Shown here in pieces: positions 1 through 8,029 of a DNA stretch of 21,530 bases (its first letter is position 1; every line of letters begins with the position of its first letter). Made by a program: the position numbers and the translations under genes. A model generated the notes under the pieces. That model worked only from the letters and a program-made list of their open reading frames with translations. It was not told the origin of the DNA and did not search any database. This stretch comes from DASVHF01 sp036382695 (GTDB lineage Bacteria > Patescibacteriota > Microgenomatia > Woykebacterales > RBG-16-39-9b), in assembly GCA_036382695.1 (NCBI GenBank), contig DASVHF010000015.1:1-21530 (forward strand). Direction: 5' to 3'.

Positions 1-1
1 T

Positions 2-487
2 ACGGATAAAAAAGAAAATCTAATGAGTATATTAGAAGCATTTGGGGAATCAGGCGAAACGATTGTCTTTCCAACCCATCCGCGTACCAAAAAAGCCATT
101 GGCGATTCGCGTAGTTCGTTAGAACGCAGAGCGCGAAGCGATCTATTAGCGATTAGCAAATGGTCAAATATCAAGTTAATCGACCCAGTTGGTTATTTAG
201 ATAGTTTGATGCTGCAAAAAAATGCCAAGAAGGTACTTACAGATTCTGGTGGGGTACAGAAGGAGGCTTACATGCTAAATGTGCCGTGTATTACTTTAAG
301 GAGAGAAACAGAGTGGATTGAGACGGTTAAGGATGGTTGGAATAAACTCGTAGGCGCAGATAAAGAACAGATCATAAGAGCTATAAAATATTTTTTGCCG
401 AAAAGACCTCAACACAATTATTTTGGTTCTGGGGACGCCTCTGATAAGATAATTAAAATTTTGAAAAATTTCGAAAGAAGTAATTAA
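2..487 (+). CDS. wecB: UDP-N-acetylglucosamine 2-epimerase (non-hydrolysing), 3' part
   Basis: This is the C-terminal 161 residues of a gene that begins before the window; the frame is open from base 2. The family interconverts UDP-GlcNAc and UDP-ManNAc in the cytoplasm, supplying ManNAc-type donors for surface glycans. Visible family signatures are FPTHPRTKKA (the conserved His region), LTDSGGVQKEAYMLNVPC and LRRETEWIETVKDGWNKLVG, which bind the UDP moiety in the C-terminal Rossmann half. The TEWIET variant, rather than TERPE, is typical of the epimerase subgroup found in O-antigen loci. The first in-frame ATG (23) is internal, because the preceding residues TDKKENL already match the family. 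It ends 33 nt before a glycosyltransferase, consistent with a glycan operon. The family call is firm; the exact substrate (plain or further modified UDP-GlcNAc) is not readable from this part. Confidence 0.9.
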   Translation, partial: TDKKENLMSILEAFGESGETIVFPTHPRTKKAIGDSRSSLERRARSDLLAISKWSNIKLIDPVGYLDSLMLQKNAKKVLTDSGGVQKEAYMLNVPCITLRRETEWIETVKDGWNKLVGADKEQIIRAIKYFLPKRPQHNYFGSGDASDKIIKILKNFERSN

Positions 488-520
488 GCTCGTTTTTTCT
501 CTTGATGGTTGTTAGGCATT

Positions 521-1759
521 ATGGTTTCAAGAGGTGATAAAAAAATTTTGATAATTTCAGCGCTGGATGTTTGGTCTATTGGTAAGAATGTAGGGGCCCA
601 GAGCCTTTGGAGAACCCTTGAAGGTTATGTGAACGTTGGGTGGGGTGTGATATTTATAACGGGTAGTAAGGGCGCTCAAGGTAAGCCTGTAAATAACGAA
701 GAATTCCCGTTCAAACAATTAAAGATAGTCAGATTTGATTGTAAGCTATTGAAAAAGCTATCTAACCTTAGAAAAATTGGCTTTTTCGCCACTAGTCTTT
801 GGTGGTTTTACTTCCAACTACAGTCAATTTTCAAAGGAATACTAATTGCCAGGAAAGAAAAAATTGATGTTTTTTATGGGTATGAGGTTGATGGAGTTAT
901 AGCCGCGAAGGTTCTCAGCATAATATTTAAAAAGCCTGTGGTTTCAAGGTTTCAGGGCACTCTTCTTTCAAGGTACTTGAGTAGCGATGAGAGATTGTGG
1001 AAGCTAAAGTTTTGGTGGCATGTTCTTGCTCTAAAGACGAAAACGGATTTACTGATTATGGCTAATGATGGTACAAGGGGTGATTTAGTGTTGAAAAAGC
1101 TGGGTGCAGGTATGTCTAAAGTAAAATTTTGGGTCAACGGGGTCGATAAAGATCTCTTTAACGGGAGACCTGATAATTTTCAATTAAGGAAAAAACTAAA
1201 ATTTTCATCCAAAGACAAAATTTTGCTAAGCGTTAGCCGGTTAGAGAGATGGAAGCGTGTTGATCGTACCATTAGGGCGCTACCCCATATTTTAGAAAAA
1301 ATACCGAGTGTTAAATTTGTAGTTATCGGAGAAGGGAGCGATAGAAAATATCTCGAAGAGACAGCTAAAAAATTCGGGGTAGAAAAAGACGTAATTTTTC
1401 TGGGGGGGATTCCGCACAACAAGTTGGGTGATTATTATAATGTTGCCGATATTTTTGTTTCAATGTACGATATATCAAACGTAGGCAACCCTCTTTTAGA
1501 AGCAATGAGTAGTGGAAAGTGTGTGGTTGCTTTAGACGTTGGTGATACAAATAAATTTATCCTTACTGAGGAGAACGGTGTTTTAGTCAAAAAACCCTCA
1601 CCAGAGGAACTAACAGGTGTGCTAACGAAACTGTTTAATGATGAGGACAAACGAAGAAGGTTGGGTTACAACGCTAAGAGATTTGCCGACAAACATATTT
1701 GGTCTTGGCAGCAAAGATTAGAATCAGAGGTAAATGAGGTGCAAAATCTGTTAGTTTAA
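521..1759 (+). CDS. Glycosyltransferase family 4 protein
   Basis: A 412-residue GT-B fold glycosyltransferase, presumed to transfer a sugar from a nucleotide donor to a lipid-linked glycan at the cytoplasmic membrane face. The N-terminal half starts with KKILIISALD and carries the acceptor domain. The C-terminal half has the GT1/GT4 donor-binding signatures LLSVSRLERWKRVD, FVVIGEGSD, VIFLGGIPH and NVGNPLLEAMSSGKCVV. In the last motif the first Glu of the usual E-x7-E pair is not present while the second (LLEAM) is. The ATG at 521 is preferred over an in-frame TTG at 509; neither has a clear Shine-Dalgarno sequence. It lies 33 nt after the epimerase and 15 nt before the O-antigen ligase-like gene, so all three are probably cotranscribed. 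Donor and acceptor sugars cannot be assigned. Confidence 0.88.
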   Translation: MVSRGDKKILIISALDVWSIGKNVGAQSLWRTLEGYVNVGWGVIFITGSKGAQGKPVNNEEFPFKQLKIVRFDCKLLKKLSNLRKIGFFATSLWWFYFQLQSIFKGILIARKEKIDVFYGYEVDGVIAAKVLSIIFKKPVVSRFQGTLLSRYLSSDERLWKLKFWWHVLALKTKTDLLIMANDGTRGDLVLKKLGAGMSKVKFWVNGVDKDLFNGRPDNFQLRKKLKFSSKDKILLSVSRLERWKRVDRTIRALPHILEKIPSVKFVVIGEGSDRKYLEETAKKFGVEKDVIFLGGIPHNKLGDYYNVADIFVSMYDISNVGNPLLEAMSSGKCVVALDVGDTNKFILTEENGVLVKKPSPEELTGVLTKLFNDEDKRRRLGYNAKRFADKHIWSWQQRLESEVNEVQNLLV

Positions 1760-1774
1760 ACCTCTTTAGTTTTT

Positions 1775-3106
1775 ATGAAGCGTAAAATGGCTTTAAGCGA
1801 GCGAGTTTTATATTTTCTGTTCCTTTTGTTGATACCTGCTAGCATCATTCGGGTTAATGCTTCTCTGCCTGGTTATGAATCCTTCTTCTTGTTCAGGATT
1901 CTACTGTTTTTGATATTAGCTCTTCTATTTCTTACTTTTTTGTTCAAAAGAAAATATATTCTTGAGAGACTAACCAACCTGAAGAAAGAAAAATTCGTCG
2001 TAGGGTTTTTTATCGCCTGGCTTTTAGCAAGTGCGGTGAGTTATTTTTGGATAATTGATTTTGAAAAATACTTCAGATATAACGTCCTGCTGGTTACAAA
2101 TATATTTTTTGGTTTTACTCTTATTTTTTTCCTCCAAGACAGAGAAACCTTACACAGAATTTGGAAGCTTCTTTTGATTACATTTGGAGCGGCGCTATTT
2201 ATCGCTTTGCTAGAGATTTTCTTTGGTTTTAGGCTGCCAGGCTCCGGTCTTTTGGGTGAGCAAAAGAGGCTTCAGCTATTTGTCTCTTCCTTCTTTCACC
2301 ATCCAAATGATTTTGCAAGTTACATCTCACTGTCTCTGCCTTTTCTAACACTTATGCCGCTTAATAAAACTTACGAGAAATATAAATGGTGGATTTTTAT
2401 ATCCGTATTATTAGCTGCTTTTATTTTGACTTTTACAGGCTCAAGAATAAACTACGTCGCTACGATTATTGGTTTATTGCTAGCTGCGTGGATATTAAAA
2501 AAGGAGGCAGTGAAACAAATTCTTGCCTACCTGGCGATATTAGTCGTCGCGTTTTTTTCATTAATTCCTGCGTCGGGTCCAGAAATAGCTGTTAAGACCT
2601 TGAAAATCTTTGACCAGGCCTTAAATAAAAAAGCATATTTCAGTCTAACCGAGGGAGCAGAGCTAGGGAGTGTTATGAAAGAATTAGTTGGCAACTCTGG
2701 TTCTGCTGCTGTAAGAAAAAATTTAATGATAAATAGTTACCAGATAGTTAAAGAAAAGCCTGGTTCGTTTTTTATTGGCCTTGGCGCCGGGCAGGTTGAA
2801 AAGTATATGGAACAATTTGGAAATACAAAAGATGTAGCCAATCTCCACAATTGGTGGCTAGAAGTCTTGGTTGACCATGGGATTTTTATTGGATTTGGGT
2901 ATATGATTTTATTTTTGTGGTTGCTTCGCGAAATTTACAAAAAAGCACTTAAAACCAAAGATAATTTTTTGAAGTATATAAACTACTCTTTAGTAGTTAT
3001 CTTAATTGTGTTTGTTCTGACATCAATAAGCCCTAGTTCATCTGTAGGCTATGCGCCACTTTGGTTAACTCTTGGACTCGCTCTTGCTGCAAAAAATGCC
3101 GGATAA
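1775..3106 (+). CDS. O-antigen ligase/polymerase-like membrane protein (Wzy/WaaL family)
   Basis: A 443-residue polytopic membrane protein with roughly ten or more hydrophobic segments, beginning near residues 8-25, and one long extracytoplasmic loop around residues 275-365. That loop and the following helix carry LHNWWLEVLVDHGIFIGFGY, matching the Wzy_C (PF04932) pattern in which a conserved His (here H358) precedes a Gly-rich helix. FFHHPNDFASY, near residues 172-182, is a second family-typical segment. Members polymerise lipid-linked repeat units or transfer the finished glycan to an acceptor on the outer face of the membrane; sequence alone does not separate the two roles. It follows a GT4 gene by 15 nt and is the last gene before a 134-nt gap containing a nested hairpin and a new promoter, so it probably closes the first transcription unit. 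Confidence 0.85.
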   Translation: MKRKMALSERVLYFLFLLLIPASIIRVNASLPGYESFFLFRILLFLILALLFLTFLFKRKYILERLTNLKKEKFVVGFFIAWLLASAVSYFWIIDFEKYFRYNVLLVTNIFFGFTLIFFLQDRETLHRIWKLLLITFGAALFIALLEIFFGFRLPGSGLLGEQKRLQLFVSSFFHHPNDFASYISLSLPFLTLMPLNKTYEKYKWWIFISVLLAAFILTFTGSRINYVATIIGLLLAAWILKKEAVKQILAYLAILVVAFFSLIPASGPEIAVKTLKIFDQALNKKAYFSLTEGAELGSVMKELVGNSGSAAVRKNLMINSYQIVKEKPGSFFIGLGAGQVEKYMEQFGNTKDVANLHNWWLEVLVDHGIFIGFGYMILFLWLLREIYKKALKTKDNFLKYINYSLVVILIVFVLTSISPSSSVGYAPLWLTLGLALAAKNAG

Positions 3107-3112
3107 ATATAT

Positions 3113-3172
3113 AGGATTCTCCATAACTAAATTATCTCACTTGGATCAATAATTTAGGTACTCTCGAATCCT
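3113..3172 (+). repeat. Nested inverted repeats after the O-antigen ligase-like gene
   Basis: Two perfect inverted repeats are nested. The outer is AGGATTC at 3113-3119 with GAATCCT at 3166-3172. The inner is CTAAATTAT at 3127-3135 with ATAATTTAG at 3149-3157, leaving a 13-nt loop. A single 60-nt RNA hairpin with an internal loop would form between the stop codon at 3106 and the next promoter. No T-run follows, so it is not a classical intrinsic terminator. It may end or process the upstream transcript, or be a small palindromic element. Confidence 0.55.
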
Positions 3173-3226
3173 GCGTCCTTCGGGCTGAAATAATCTTGCG
3201 TAATAGCGGACTAAACTCTGACGAGT

Positions 3227-3232
3227 TATAAT
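3227..3232 (+). promoter_or_regulatory. TATAAT -10 box, probably for a leaderless transcript
   Basis: A perfect TATAAT ends 8 nt before the ATG at 3241. Since transcription normally starts about 6-8 nt after a -10 box, the RNA would begin at or next to the start codon. No good -35 lies at 16-18 nt; a TTGCGT is present but 25 nt away. No Shine-Dalgarno sequence fits between the box and the ATG. Confidence 0.6.
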
Positions 3233-3240
3233 AAGCAGTT

Positions 3241-4440
3241 ATGAAATTGTTAGTTTTGTCTCACATGTTTCCTAACAGGCATGCCCCTTTTTTTGGGGTT
3301 TTTGTTTGCGAACAATTGAAAGCTTTGGATCGATTAGGAGTAAGTGCCAGGGTAATTTCACCCGTCCCTTTTTCTCCACGGATATTGTGGTTTAATAAAA
3401 AATGGAAAAACTATGGGGATATCCCTTTGGAAGAAGATATTGATGGAATAAAAGTTTCTCGTCCTCGTTATTTAGCTTTTCCCAAGAGAATAATGTTCGA
3501 AAAATCTGGCTGGTTTTACTACTTAGGTATTAGAAAGTTTCTAAGGGAGATACTTAAAGATCTGCAAATTAATTTAATTCACAGCCACTCAGCTTTGCCT
3601 GATGGGCAGGCGGCTCTGTATATAAAAAAGAGGTTGAATATCCCTTACGTACTCACAATACATGGTGACGATCTGCAAAATACGATTTATCAAGGACGGT
3701 CAAGAAAAGGAGCAATTGAGAAAGTAATAAAAGAGTCCGCAATAACAATCGTTGTAAGTAATAAACTTAATAAAATAGTTGAGGAACACTTTCCTGAAGT
3801 TCCAGGAAATAAGGTCGTTGTAATCGGTAACGGTATTGATCAAAATGTTTTTAAGTCCCTACCAAAAAGATTTCCAAGGAAAAGAGAGTTTATGATTCTA
3901 TCTGTTGGACACTTGATAAAAATTAAAGGCCACGATATTTTCCTGCAAGTTTTAGCTAAGTTGGTAAAAAAATATACAATTAAATACAATATTGTCGGTG
4001 GTGGAGCCGAGAGGTCCAACCTTGAAAAAATCGTCAAGGATAAGAATTTGGGTAGAATAGTAAATTTTTTCGGCCCGCAACCGCATGAAGAAATACCAAA
4101 ATTTATGAAAGAGGCAGATTTATTTGTCCTTCCAAGTTGGAAAGAAGGTTTTGGAATAGTCTACCTTGAAGCGATGGCGTCTGGTTTACCGGTGATTGGC
4201 TGTAAGGGCCAGGGGGTGGAGGATTTTGTAAAAGATGGAGAGGCGGGTTTTTTAGTTAAACCAAAAGACAGTAACGATTTGTATACAGCTTGCGCGAAAA
4301 TTTTGTCTAACCAGAAGTTATATGAGCAGATGAGTAAAAAAGCAATAAAAATCGCTTCAAATTATACTTGGCAAAAAAATGCTGAGAGGACATTACAGGT
4401 TTATAAACAGGTTTCGGGTAAGAAAATAATAGCAAGATGA
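3241..4440 (+). CDS. Glycosyltransferase family 4 protein
   Basis: A 399-residue GT-B glycosyltransferase. The N-terminal acceptor domain opens with MKLLVLSHMFPNRHAPFFG and includes IHSHSALPDGQAAL and LTIHGDDL, typical of GT4 enzymes acting on lipid-linked glycans. The donor domain has ILSVGHLIKIKGHD, IVGGGAERSNLEKI and the full E-x7-E motif KEGFGIVYLEAMASG, with glutamates E302 and E310. The start is set by the TATAAT eight nucleotides upstream, implying leaderless translation. The stop overlaps the start of the next gene (ATGA at 4437-4440), a sign of translational coupling. The specific sugar is unknown. Confidence 0.9.
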   Translation: MKLLVLSHMFPNRHAPFFGVFVCEQLKALDRLGVSARVISPVPFSPRILWFNKKWKNYGDIPLEEDIDGIKVSRPRYLAFPKRIMFEKSGWFYYLGIRKFLREILKDLQINLIHSHSALPDGQAALYIKKRLNIPYVLTIHGDDLQNTIYQGRSRKGAIEKVIKESAITIVVSNKLNKIVEEHFPEVPGNKVVVIGNGIDQNVFKSLPKRFPRKREFMILSVGHLIKIKGHDIFLQVLAKLVKKYTIKYNIVGGGAERSNLEKIVKDKNLGRIVNFFGPQPHEEIPKFMKEADLFVLPSWKEGFGIVYLEAMASGLPVIGCKGQGVEDFVKDGEAGFLVKPKDSNDLYTACAKILSNQKLYEQMSKKAIKIASNYTWQKNAERTLQVYKQVSGKKIIAR

Positions 4441-5570
4441 AAAAAATCTGTATTATTACTACAGTTCATCCTCCTTTGGACACTCGGATTTTTTACCGTG
4501 AGGCTTGCTCTTTAGCCAAAAAATATGAAGTGGTACTTATTGCTCCGACCGAAAAAGATTTTGAGAAAGGCGGAGTCAAAATTAAGGCCCTAGGTTTAGT
4601 TGGTAATAGATTACAGAGGTTGATGAAAGGTACCACCGCTCTTAAATTCGCCCTCAGGACAGACGCAGACACCTACCATTTTCACGATCCAGAGCTTATT
4701 CCAGTGGGTTTTATAATAAAACTTCTTACCAAAAAGCCAGTTATTTATGATATCCACGAAAATAACCCAGAATATATTCTTGATAAAGAATGGATTCCCT
4801 CATCGTCTCTGAAGAAAGCTATCTCTTTTTGTGTCGGAATAATCGAAAATTGGGCGGCAAGAATTTTGAGTGGGGTAATTGTTGTGAATGACCAGCTATT
4901 AAAAAGATTTAAGAAATTTAATAATAATACTGAATTAGTAAGGAATTTTCCAAATAAAGATTATGGAGAAGGATTTTCCGAGACCCATGTTAATAAGAGA
5001 GAAAAAATAGTTTTGTTTGTAGGCGGTATAGAGAAGGAAAGAGGTGTGATAAAGATATTAGAATTTGTTAAGAGATTTCCAAACTACGGTCTAAAGTTCT
5101 TATTTATTGGGCAGGTGAAGGGCGAGAAGCTAAAAAATGAGATCGCCACATTTATTAAAAAGAATAATATTTCTGAATTGGCTTTTGAAATAAAACCGCC
5201 GGTTCCCCACGAGGAAGTACCAAAATATCTAAATAAGGCGTTTATCGGTATTATTCCATTTCTTAAAACAAGGAATAATTATTTGGGGACTCCTTTGAAG
5301 ACTTTTGAATATATGGCTTATGGGCTGCCTATTGTTGCCAGCGACTTTTTATTTCTAGGGAGAGTCATAAGGGATTCACAAAGCGGACTATTAATTAAGA
5401 ACCCAGAAAATATCGGTGAATATAAAATGGCCTTTGATAAAATTCTCAGAAGCAGTAATTTATGGGAAAGGTACTCCGCGAATGGTCGAAAAGCATTCAT
5501 AGAAAAATACAATTGGGAGAAAGAAGAGAAGAAACTGTTTGATTTGTACGAAAAAATTTTGGAGGGGTAA
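4437..5570 (+). CDS. Glycosyltransferase family 4 protein
   Basis: A 377-residue GT4-type enzyme. The N-terminus MKKICIITTVHPPLDTRIFY, the YHFHDPELIPVG motif (about residues 80-91) and IYDIHENNPEYI define a GT4 subgroup common in capsule and O-antigen loci. The donor half has LFVGGIEKERGVIKILEF, LKFLFIGQV and LGTPLKTFEYMAYGLPIV; the last replaces the classic EGFG-x-x-x-LEAM with a T/K/E version that is normal for this subgroup. It overlaps the previous gene by 4 nt (ATGA) and has no Shine-Dalgarno sequence of its own, so translation is probably coupled. The next gene begins 4 nt after its stop. Substrate unknown. Confidence 0.88.
   Translation: MKKICIITTVHPPLDTRIFYREACSLAKKYEVVLIAPTEKDFEKGGVKIKALGLVGNRLQRLMKGTTALKFALRTDADTYHFHDPELIPVGFIIKLLTKKPVIYDIHENNPEYILDKEWIPSSSLKKAISFCVGIIENWAARILSGVIVVNDQLLKRFKKFNNNTELVRNFPNKDYGEGFSETHVNKREKIVLFVGGIEKERGVIKILEFVKRFPNYGLKFLFIGQVKGEKLKNEIATFIKKNNISELAFEIKPPVPHEEVPKYLNKAFIGIIPFLKTRNNYLGTPLKTFEYMAYGLPIVASDFLFLGRVIRDSQSGLLIKNPENIGEYKMAFDKILRSSNLWERYSANGRKAFIEKYNWEKEEKKLFDLYEKILEG
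5561..5567 (+). promoter_or_regulatory. Shine-Dalgarno site fixing a GTG start
   Basis: GGAGGGG lies 7 nt before GTG 5575, the ideal distance. It sits inside the last codons of the preceding gene. This selects GTG 5575 (VRILLIYQYF) over an in-frame ATG at 5539, which would overlap the upstream gene and add residues unlike the family. Confidence 0.75.
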
Positions 5571-5574
5571 TAGT

Positions 5575-6816
5575 GTGAGAATATTATTAATTTATCAATA
5601 TTTCAGGCCAGAGGTAGGTGCTGGTATCGAGCGAGTATTTTATCCAACTAAGCATTTAGTCGGTAAAGGCCATCAAGTAACAGTTATAACCGGTATTCCC
5701 AATTACCCGACTGGGAGGATTTACCCAGGTTACAAACTTAAGTTTTTACATAAAGAGGTCTTAGAAGGTAAAATAAACTTACTTCGCACCTTTGTTTATC
5801 CGACAAAATACACTTCGACGCTGAAACGCTTACTGAATTACTTGTCGTTCGCACTTTCTGCTTTTTTGGTTGGTCTATCTCAGAGAAACATAGACGTTAT
5901 CATAGCTTCCTCACCACCATTGTCTTCCGCGGTGGTTGGTTGGCTGTTAAGCTTGATAAAGAAAAAACCCCTGATTTTTGAAGCTCAGGATGTTTGGCCA
6001 GGAGCCGCAGTTGAATTGGGGGTGCTAAGAAATAAACTAGTTATAAAAATTGCAAGATTTATCGAAAAGGAAGTTTATAAACGGTCCGAATTTGTAGTGG
6101 CACCGACAGAGGAAACGGCACAGCTGTTACTAAAGGATAATCGATTTTTGGATAAAGAGAAAGTGGTGTCTGTTTTAAACAGTGTGGATCTAAAATTATT
6201 TGATGCTCAAAAAATTGATAAACCATTGGTTAAGAAATATAAGTTGGAAGGAAAGTTTGTTGTTTTGTATTCAGGTACATTAGGCTTGCAACAAGGAGTT
6301 GATACTTTAGTTGAGTGCGCGAAGAAATTAAAGAGGCATAAAGATATAATGTTTCTGATAGTTGGTGAGGGTGTTGATAAAGATTATATTAAAAAATCAA
6401 AAGAAAAATACAAATTAAACAATATGATTTTGGTTGATCCTGTGGAATATGGGTGTATTCCTTCCTTTGTTTATGCTTGTGACGCTGGTTTGGCGTTGCT
6501 GAAGAAAAATAGATACCAAGATGCTGCGTTCGCTTGTAAAGTTTTTGATTATTTCGCTGGTAGAAAGCCAGCGATAGTAAGTGGTGGAGAAGCTATGCGT
6601 AAAATTGTTGAGGGTAGTAAAGCCGGTTTTTGGGTAGAGGCTGAAGACGCCCAGTTATTATCAGAAAAAATCTTGGAGGCTTCAAAAATGCCAAAAGAAA
6701 TTTTATTAAAGCTGGGAAAGCAGGGCAGAAAGCTGGTTGAAAGAAAATATAACAGGGAAGTACAAGTTCGGGGGTGGGATAAGATTTTAGAACCAATTAA
6801 TAAAGGGAAATCTTGA
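5575..6816 (+). CDS. WbuB/WcaI-like glycosyltransferase family 4 protein
   Basis: A 413-residue GT4 enzyme of the WbuB/WcaI type, a family including transferases for fucosamine or fucose residues in O-antigen and colanic acid. Characteristic segments in order: RILLIYQYFRPEVGAGIERV, ITGIPNYPTGRIYPGY, VIIASSPPLSSAVVGWLLS, LIFEAQDVWPGAAVELGVL and VLYSGTLGLQQGVDTLVECA. The donor domain then continues with FLIVGEGVDKDYI and ACKVFDYFAGRKPAIVSGG, where Phe-Asp-Tyr replaces the usual LEAM context, as in this subgroup. The start is GTG, supported by a strong Shine-Dalgarno sequence within the end of the previous gene. A 67-nt gap follows. The subgroup assignment is fairly secure from the IPNYP and QDVWP motifs; the donor sugar in this organism is not known. 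Confidence 0.88.
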   Translation: MRILLIYQYFRPEVGAGIERVFYPTKHLVGKGHQVTVITGIPNYPTGRIYPGYKLKFLHKEVLEGKINLLRTFVYPTKYTSTLKRLLNYLSFALSAFLVGLSQRNIDVIIASSPPLSSAVVGWLLSLIKKKPLIFEAQDVWPGAAVELGVLRNKLVIKIARFIEKEVYKRSEFVVAPTEETAQLLLKDNRFLDKEKVVSVLNSVDLKLFDAQKIDKPLVKKYKLEGKFVVLYSGTLGLQQGVDTLVECAKKLKRHKDIMFLIVGEGVDKDYIKKSKEKYKLNNMILVDPVEYGCIPSFVYACDAGLALLKKNRYQDAAFACKVFDYFAGRKPAIVSGGEAMRKIVEGSKAGFWVEAEDAQLLSEKILEASKMPKEILLKLGKQGRKLVERKYNREVQVRGWDKILEPINKGKS

Positions 6817-6883
6817 TTGATCAGTAATTTATGAAAAATAACAGGTTGCACTTAATGTTTTCATTCAAAACAGAGGGTTTTTC

Positions 6884-8029
6884 ATGAAGGTAGCAATTGA
6901 CACCCGTTTTTTAGGATCAGAAGGATCAGGTGTCGGGAAATATACCCAAAAACTGGTCGAAAATTTGTTGGATTTGGATCCAATCAATGAGTATTTTATT
7001 ATTCTGAGGAAGAGCAATTGGCATCTTTTCGATCCTAAGAAAGCGAATTTTCAGAAAGTTCTAGCTGATGCTCCTTGGTATGGTCTAAAGGAGCAGTTTT
7101 TGTTGCCGGCGATTCTTGCAAAAATAAAACCGGATCTAGTTCACTTTCCACATTTCAATATTCCACTGATCTATCCTGGTAAATTCGTCGTGACGATTCA
7201 CGATATTATTACAAGCGAGTTTAAAGGGGCAGCTTCGACCACTAAGGTATTACCGATTTATCTCCTCAAGCATTTTGGGTATGAACTTACAATTGCCCAA
7301 GCTCTAAAGAGGGCTGAGAAGATAATCGTGCCGTCCAACTTCATCAAGAAGAAACTATGTAAAAACTTCCACTTACCTTCGAACCGAATTGTAGCAACCT
7401 ATGAGGCTGCTGATGAGTGTTTTATGCAAGCTGGGAAGAAGGATTTTCCTTCTGGAAGAATAAACCAGGTGTTGGCTACGTATGGAGTTCACAAACCGTT
7501 TATTCTGTATGTGGGGGCGGCTCATCCACATAAAAATTTAGATGTTCTACTTTCTGCTCTGAAATTTCTTTCAAAAAACTTGAGCCTTGTTTACTCATCT
7601 CCAAGAAGTGCTTTTGTTGACCGATTGGTTGATAAAGCAAAAAAGCTTGAGGTTGAGGATCGATTAGTGGTGTCTGGTTTTGTGCCAAACGAAGATCTGG
7701 CCGTTTTGTATAAGCAGGCTGAATGCTTGGTGTTTCCCTCGCTTTCAGAGGGATTTGGTTTACCCGGTTTGGAAGCTATGGCAGCCGGTTGTCCGGTGGT
7801 TTGTTCGAACATTCCGGTATTTAGAGAGGTCTATGGTGAGGCAGCAGTCTATTTCGATCCAAGAAAACCTGAGGATATAGCGGAAAAGATCAAGTTCATA
7901 GTTCATAATTCTGAGTTTAGGGGGAGTATGATACAAAAAGGAAAAGAGCAGGTAAAGAAATATTCTTGGCAGAGATTAGCTGAAGAAACCTTGTCTGTGT
8001 ATAAATTTATTTTAAGAAACCCTAATTGA
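6884..8029 (+). CDS. Glycosyltransferase family 4 protein (mannosyltransferase-like)
   Basis: A 381-residue GT4 enzyme resembling the mannosyl/rhamnosyltransferase branch. The N-terminal half has MKVAIDTRFLGSEGSGVGKY, HFPHFNIPLIYPGKFVVTIH and IIVPSNFIKKKL. The donor half has ILYVGAAHPHKNLDVLLSAL, VVSGFVPNEDLAVLYKQA and SEGFGLPGLEAMAAGCPVVC, with the E-x7-E pair at E289 and E297. The ATG is preceded by a plausible GAGGG ribosome-binding site six nucleotides away. It is the last plus-strand gene of the first block, and its TGA overlaps by 8 nt the stop end of the converging minus-strand gene. A GDP-mannose donor would fit the ManC gene further along, but that is inference. Confidence 0.9.
   Translation: MKVAIDTRFLGSEGSGVGKYTQKLVENLLDLDPINEYFIILRKSNWHLFDPKKANFQKVLADAPWYGLKEQFLLPAILAKIKPDLVHFPHFNIPLIYPGKFVVTIHDIITSEFKGAASTTKVLPIYLLKHFGYELTIAQALKRAEKIIVPSNFIKKKLCKNFHLPSNRIVATYEAADECFMQAGKKDFPSGRINQVLATYGVHKPFILYVGAAHPHKNLDVLLSALKFLSKNLSLVYSSPRSAFVDRLVDKAKKLEVEDRLVVSGFVPNEDLAVLYKQAECLVFPSLSEGFGLPGLEAMAAGCPVVCSNIPVFREVYGEAAVYFDPRKPEDIAEKIKFIVHNSEFRGSMIQKGKEQVKKYSWQRLAEETLSVYKFILRNPN

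Noticed and set aside
5539..5574. ATG 5539 as start of the WbuB-like gene
   Set aside because: It overlaps the preceding gene and adds 12 residues unlike the family, whereas GTG 5575 has GGAGGGG at a 7-nt spacing.
8022..8029. 8-bp tail-to-tail overlap of convergent genes as a regulatory device
   Set aside because: Short stop-codon overlaps are common in compact genomes, and there is no hairpin or other signal here.
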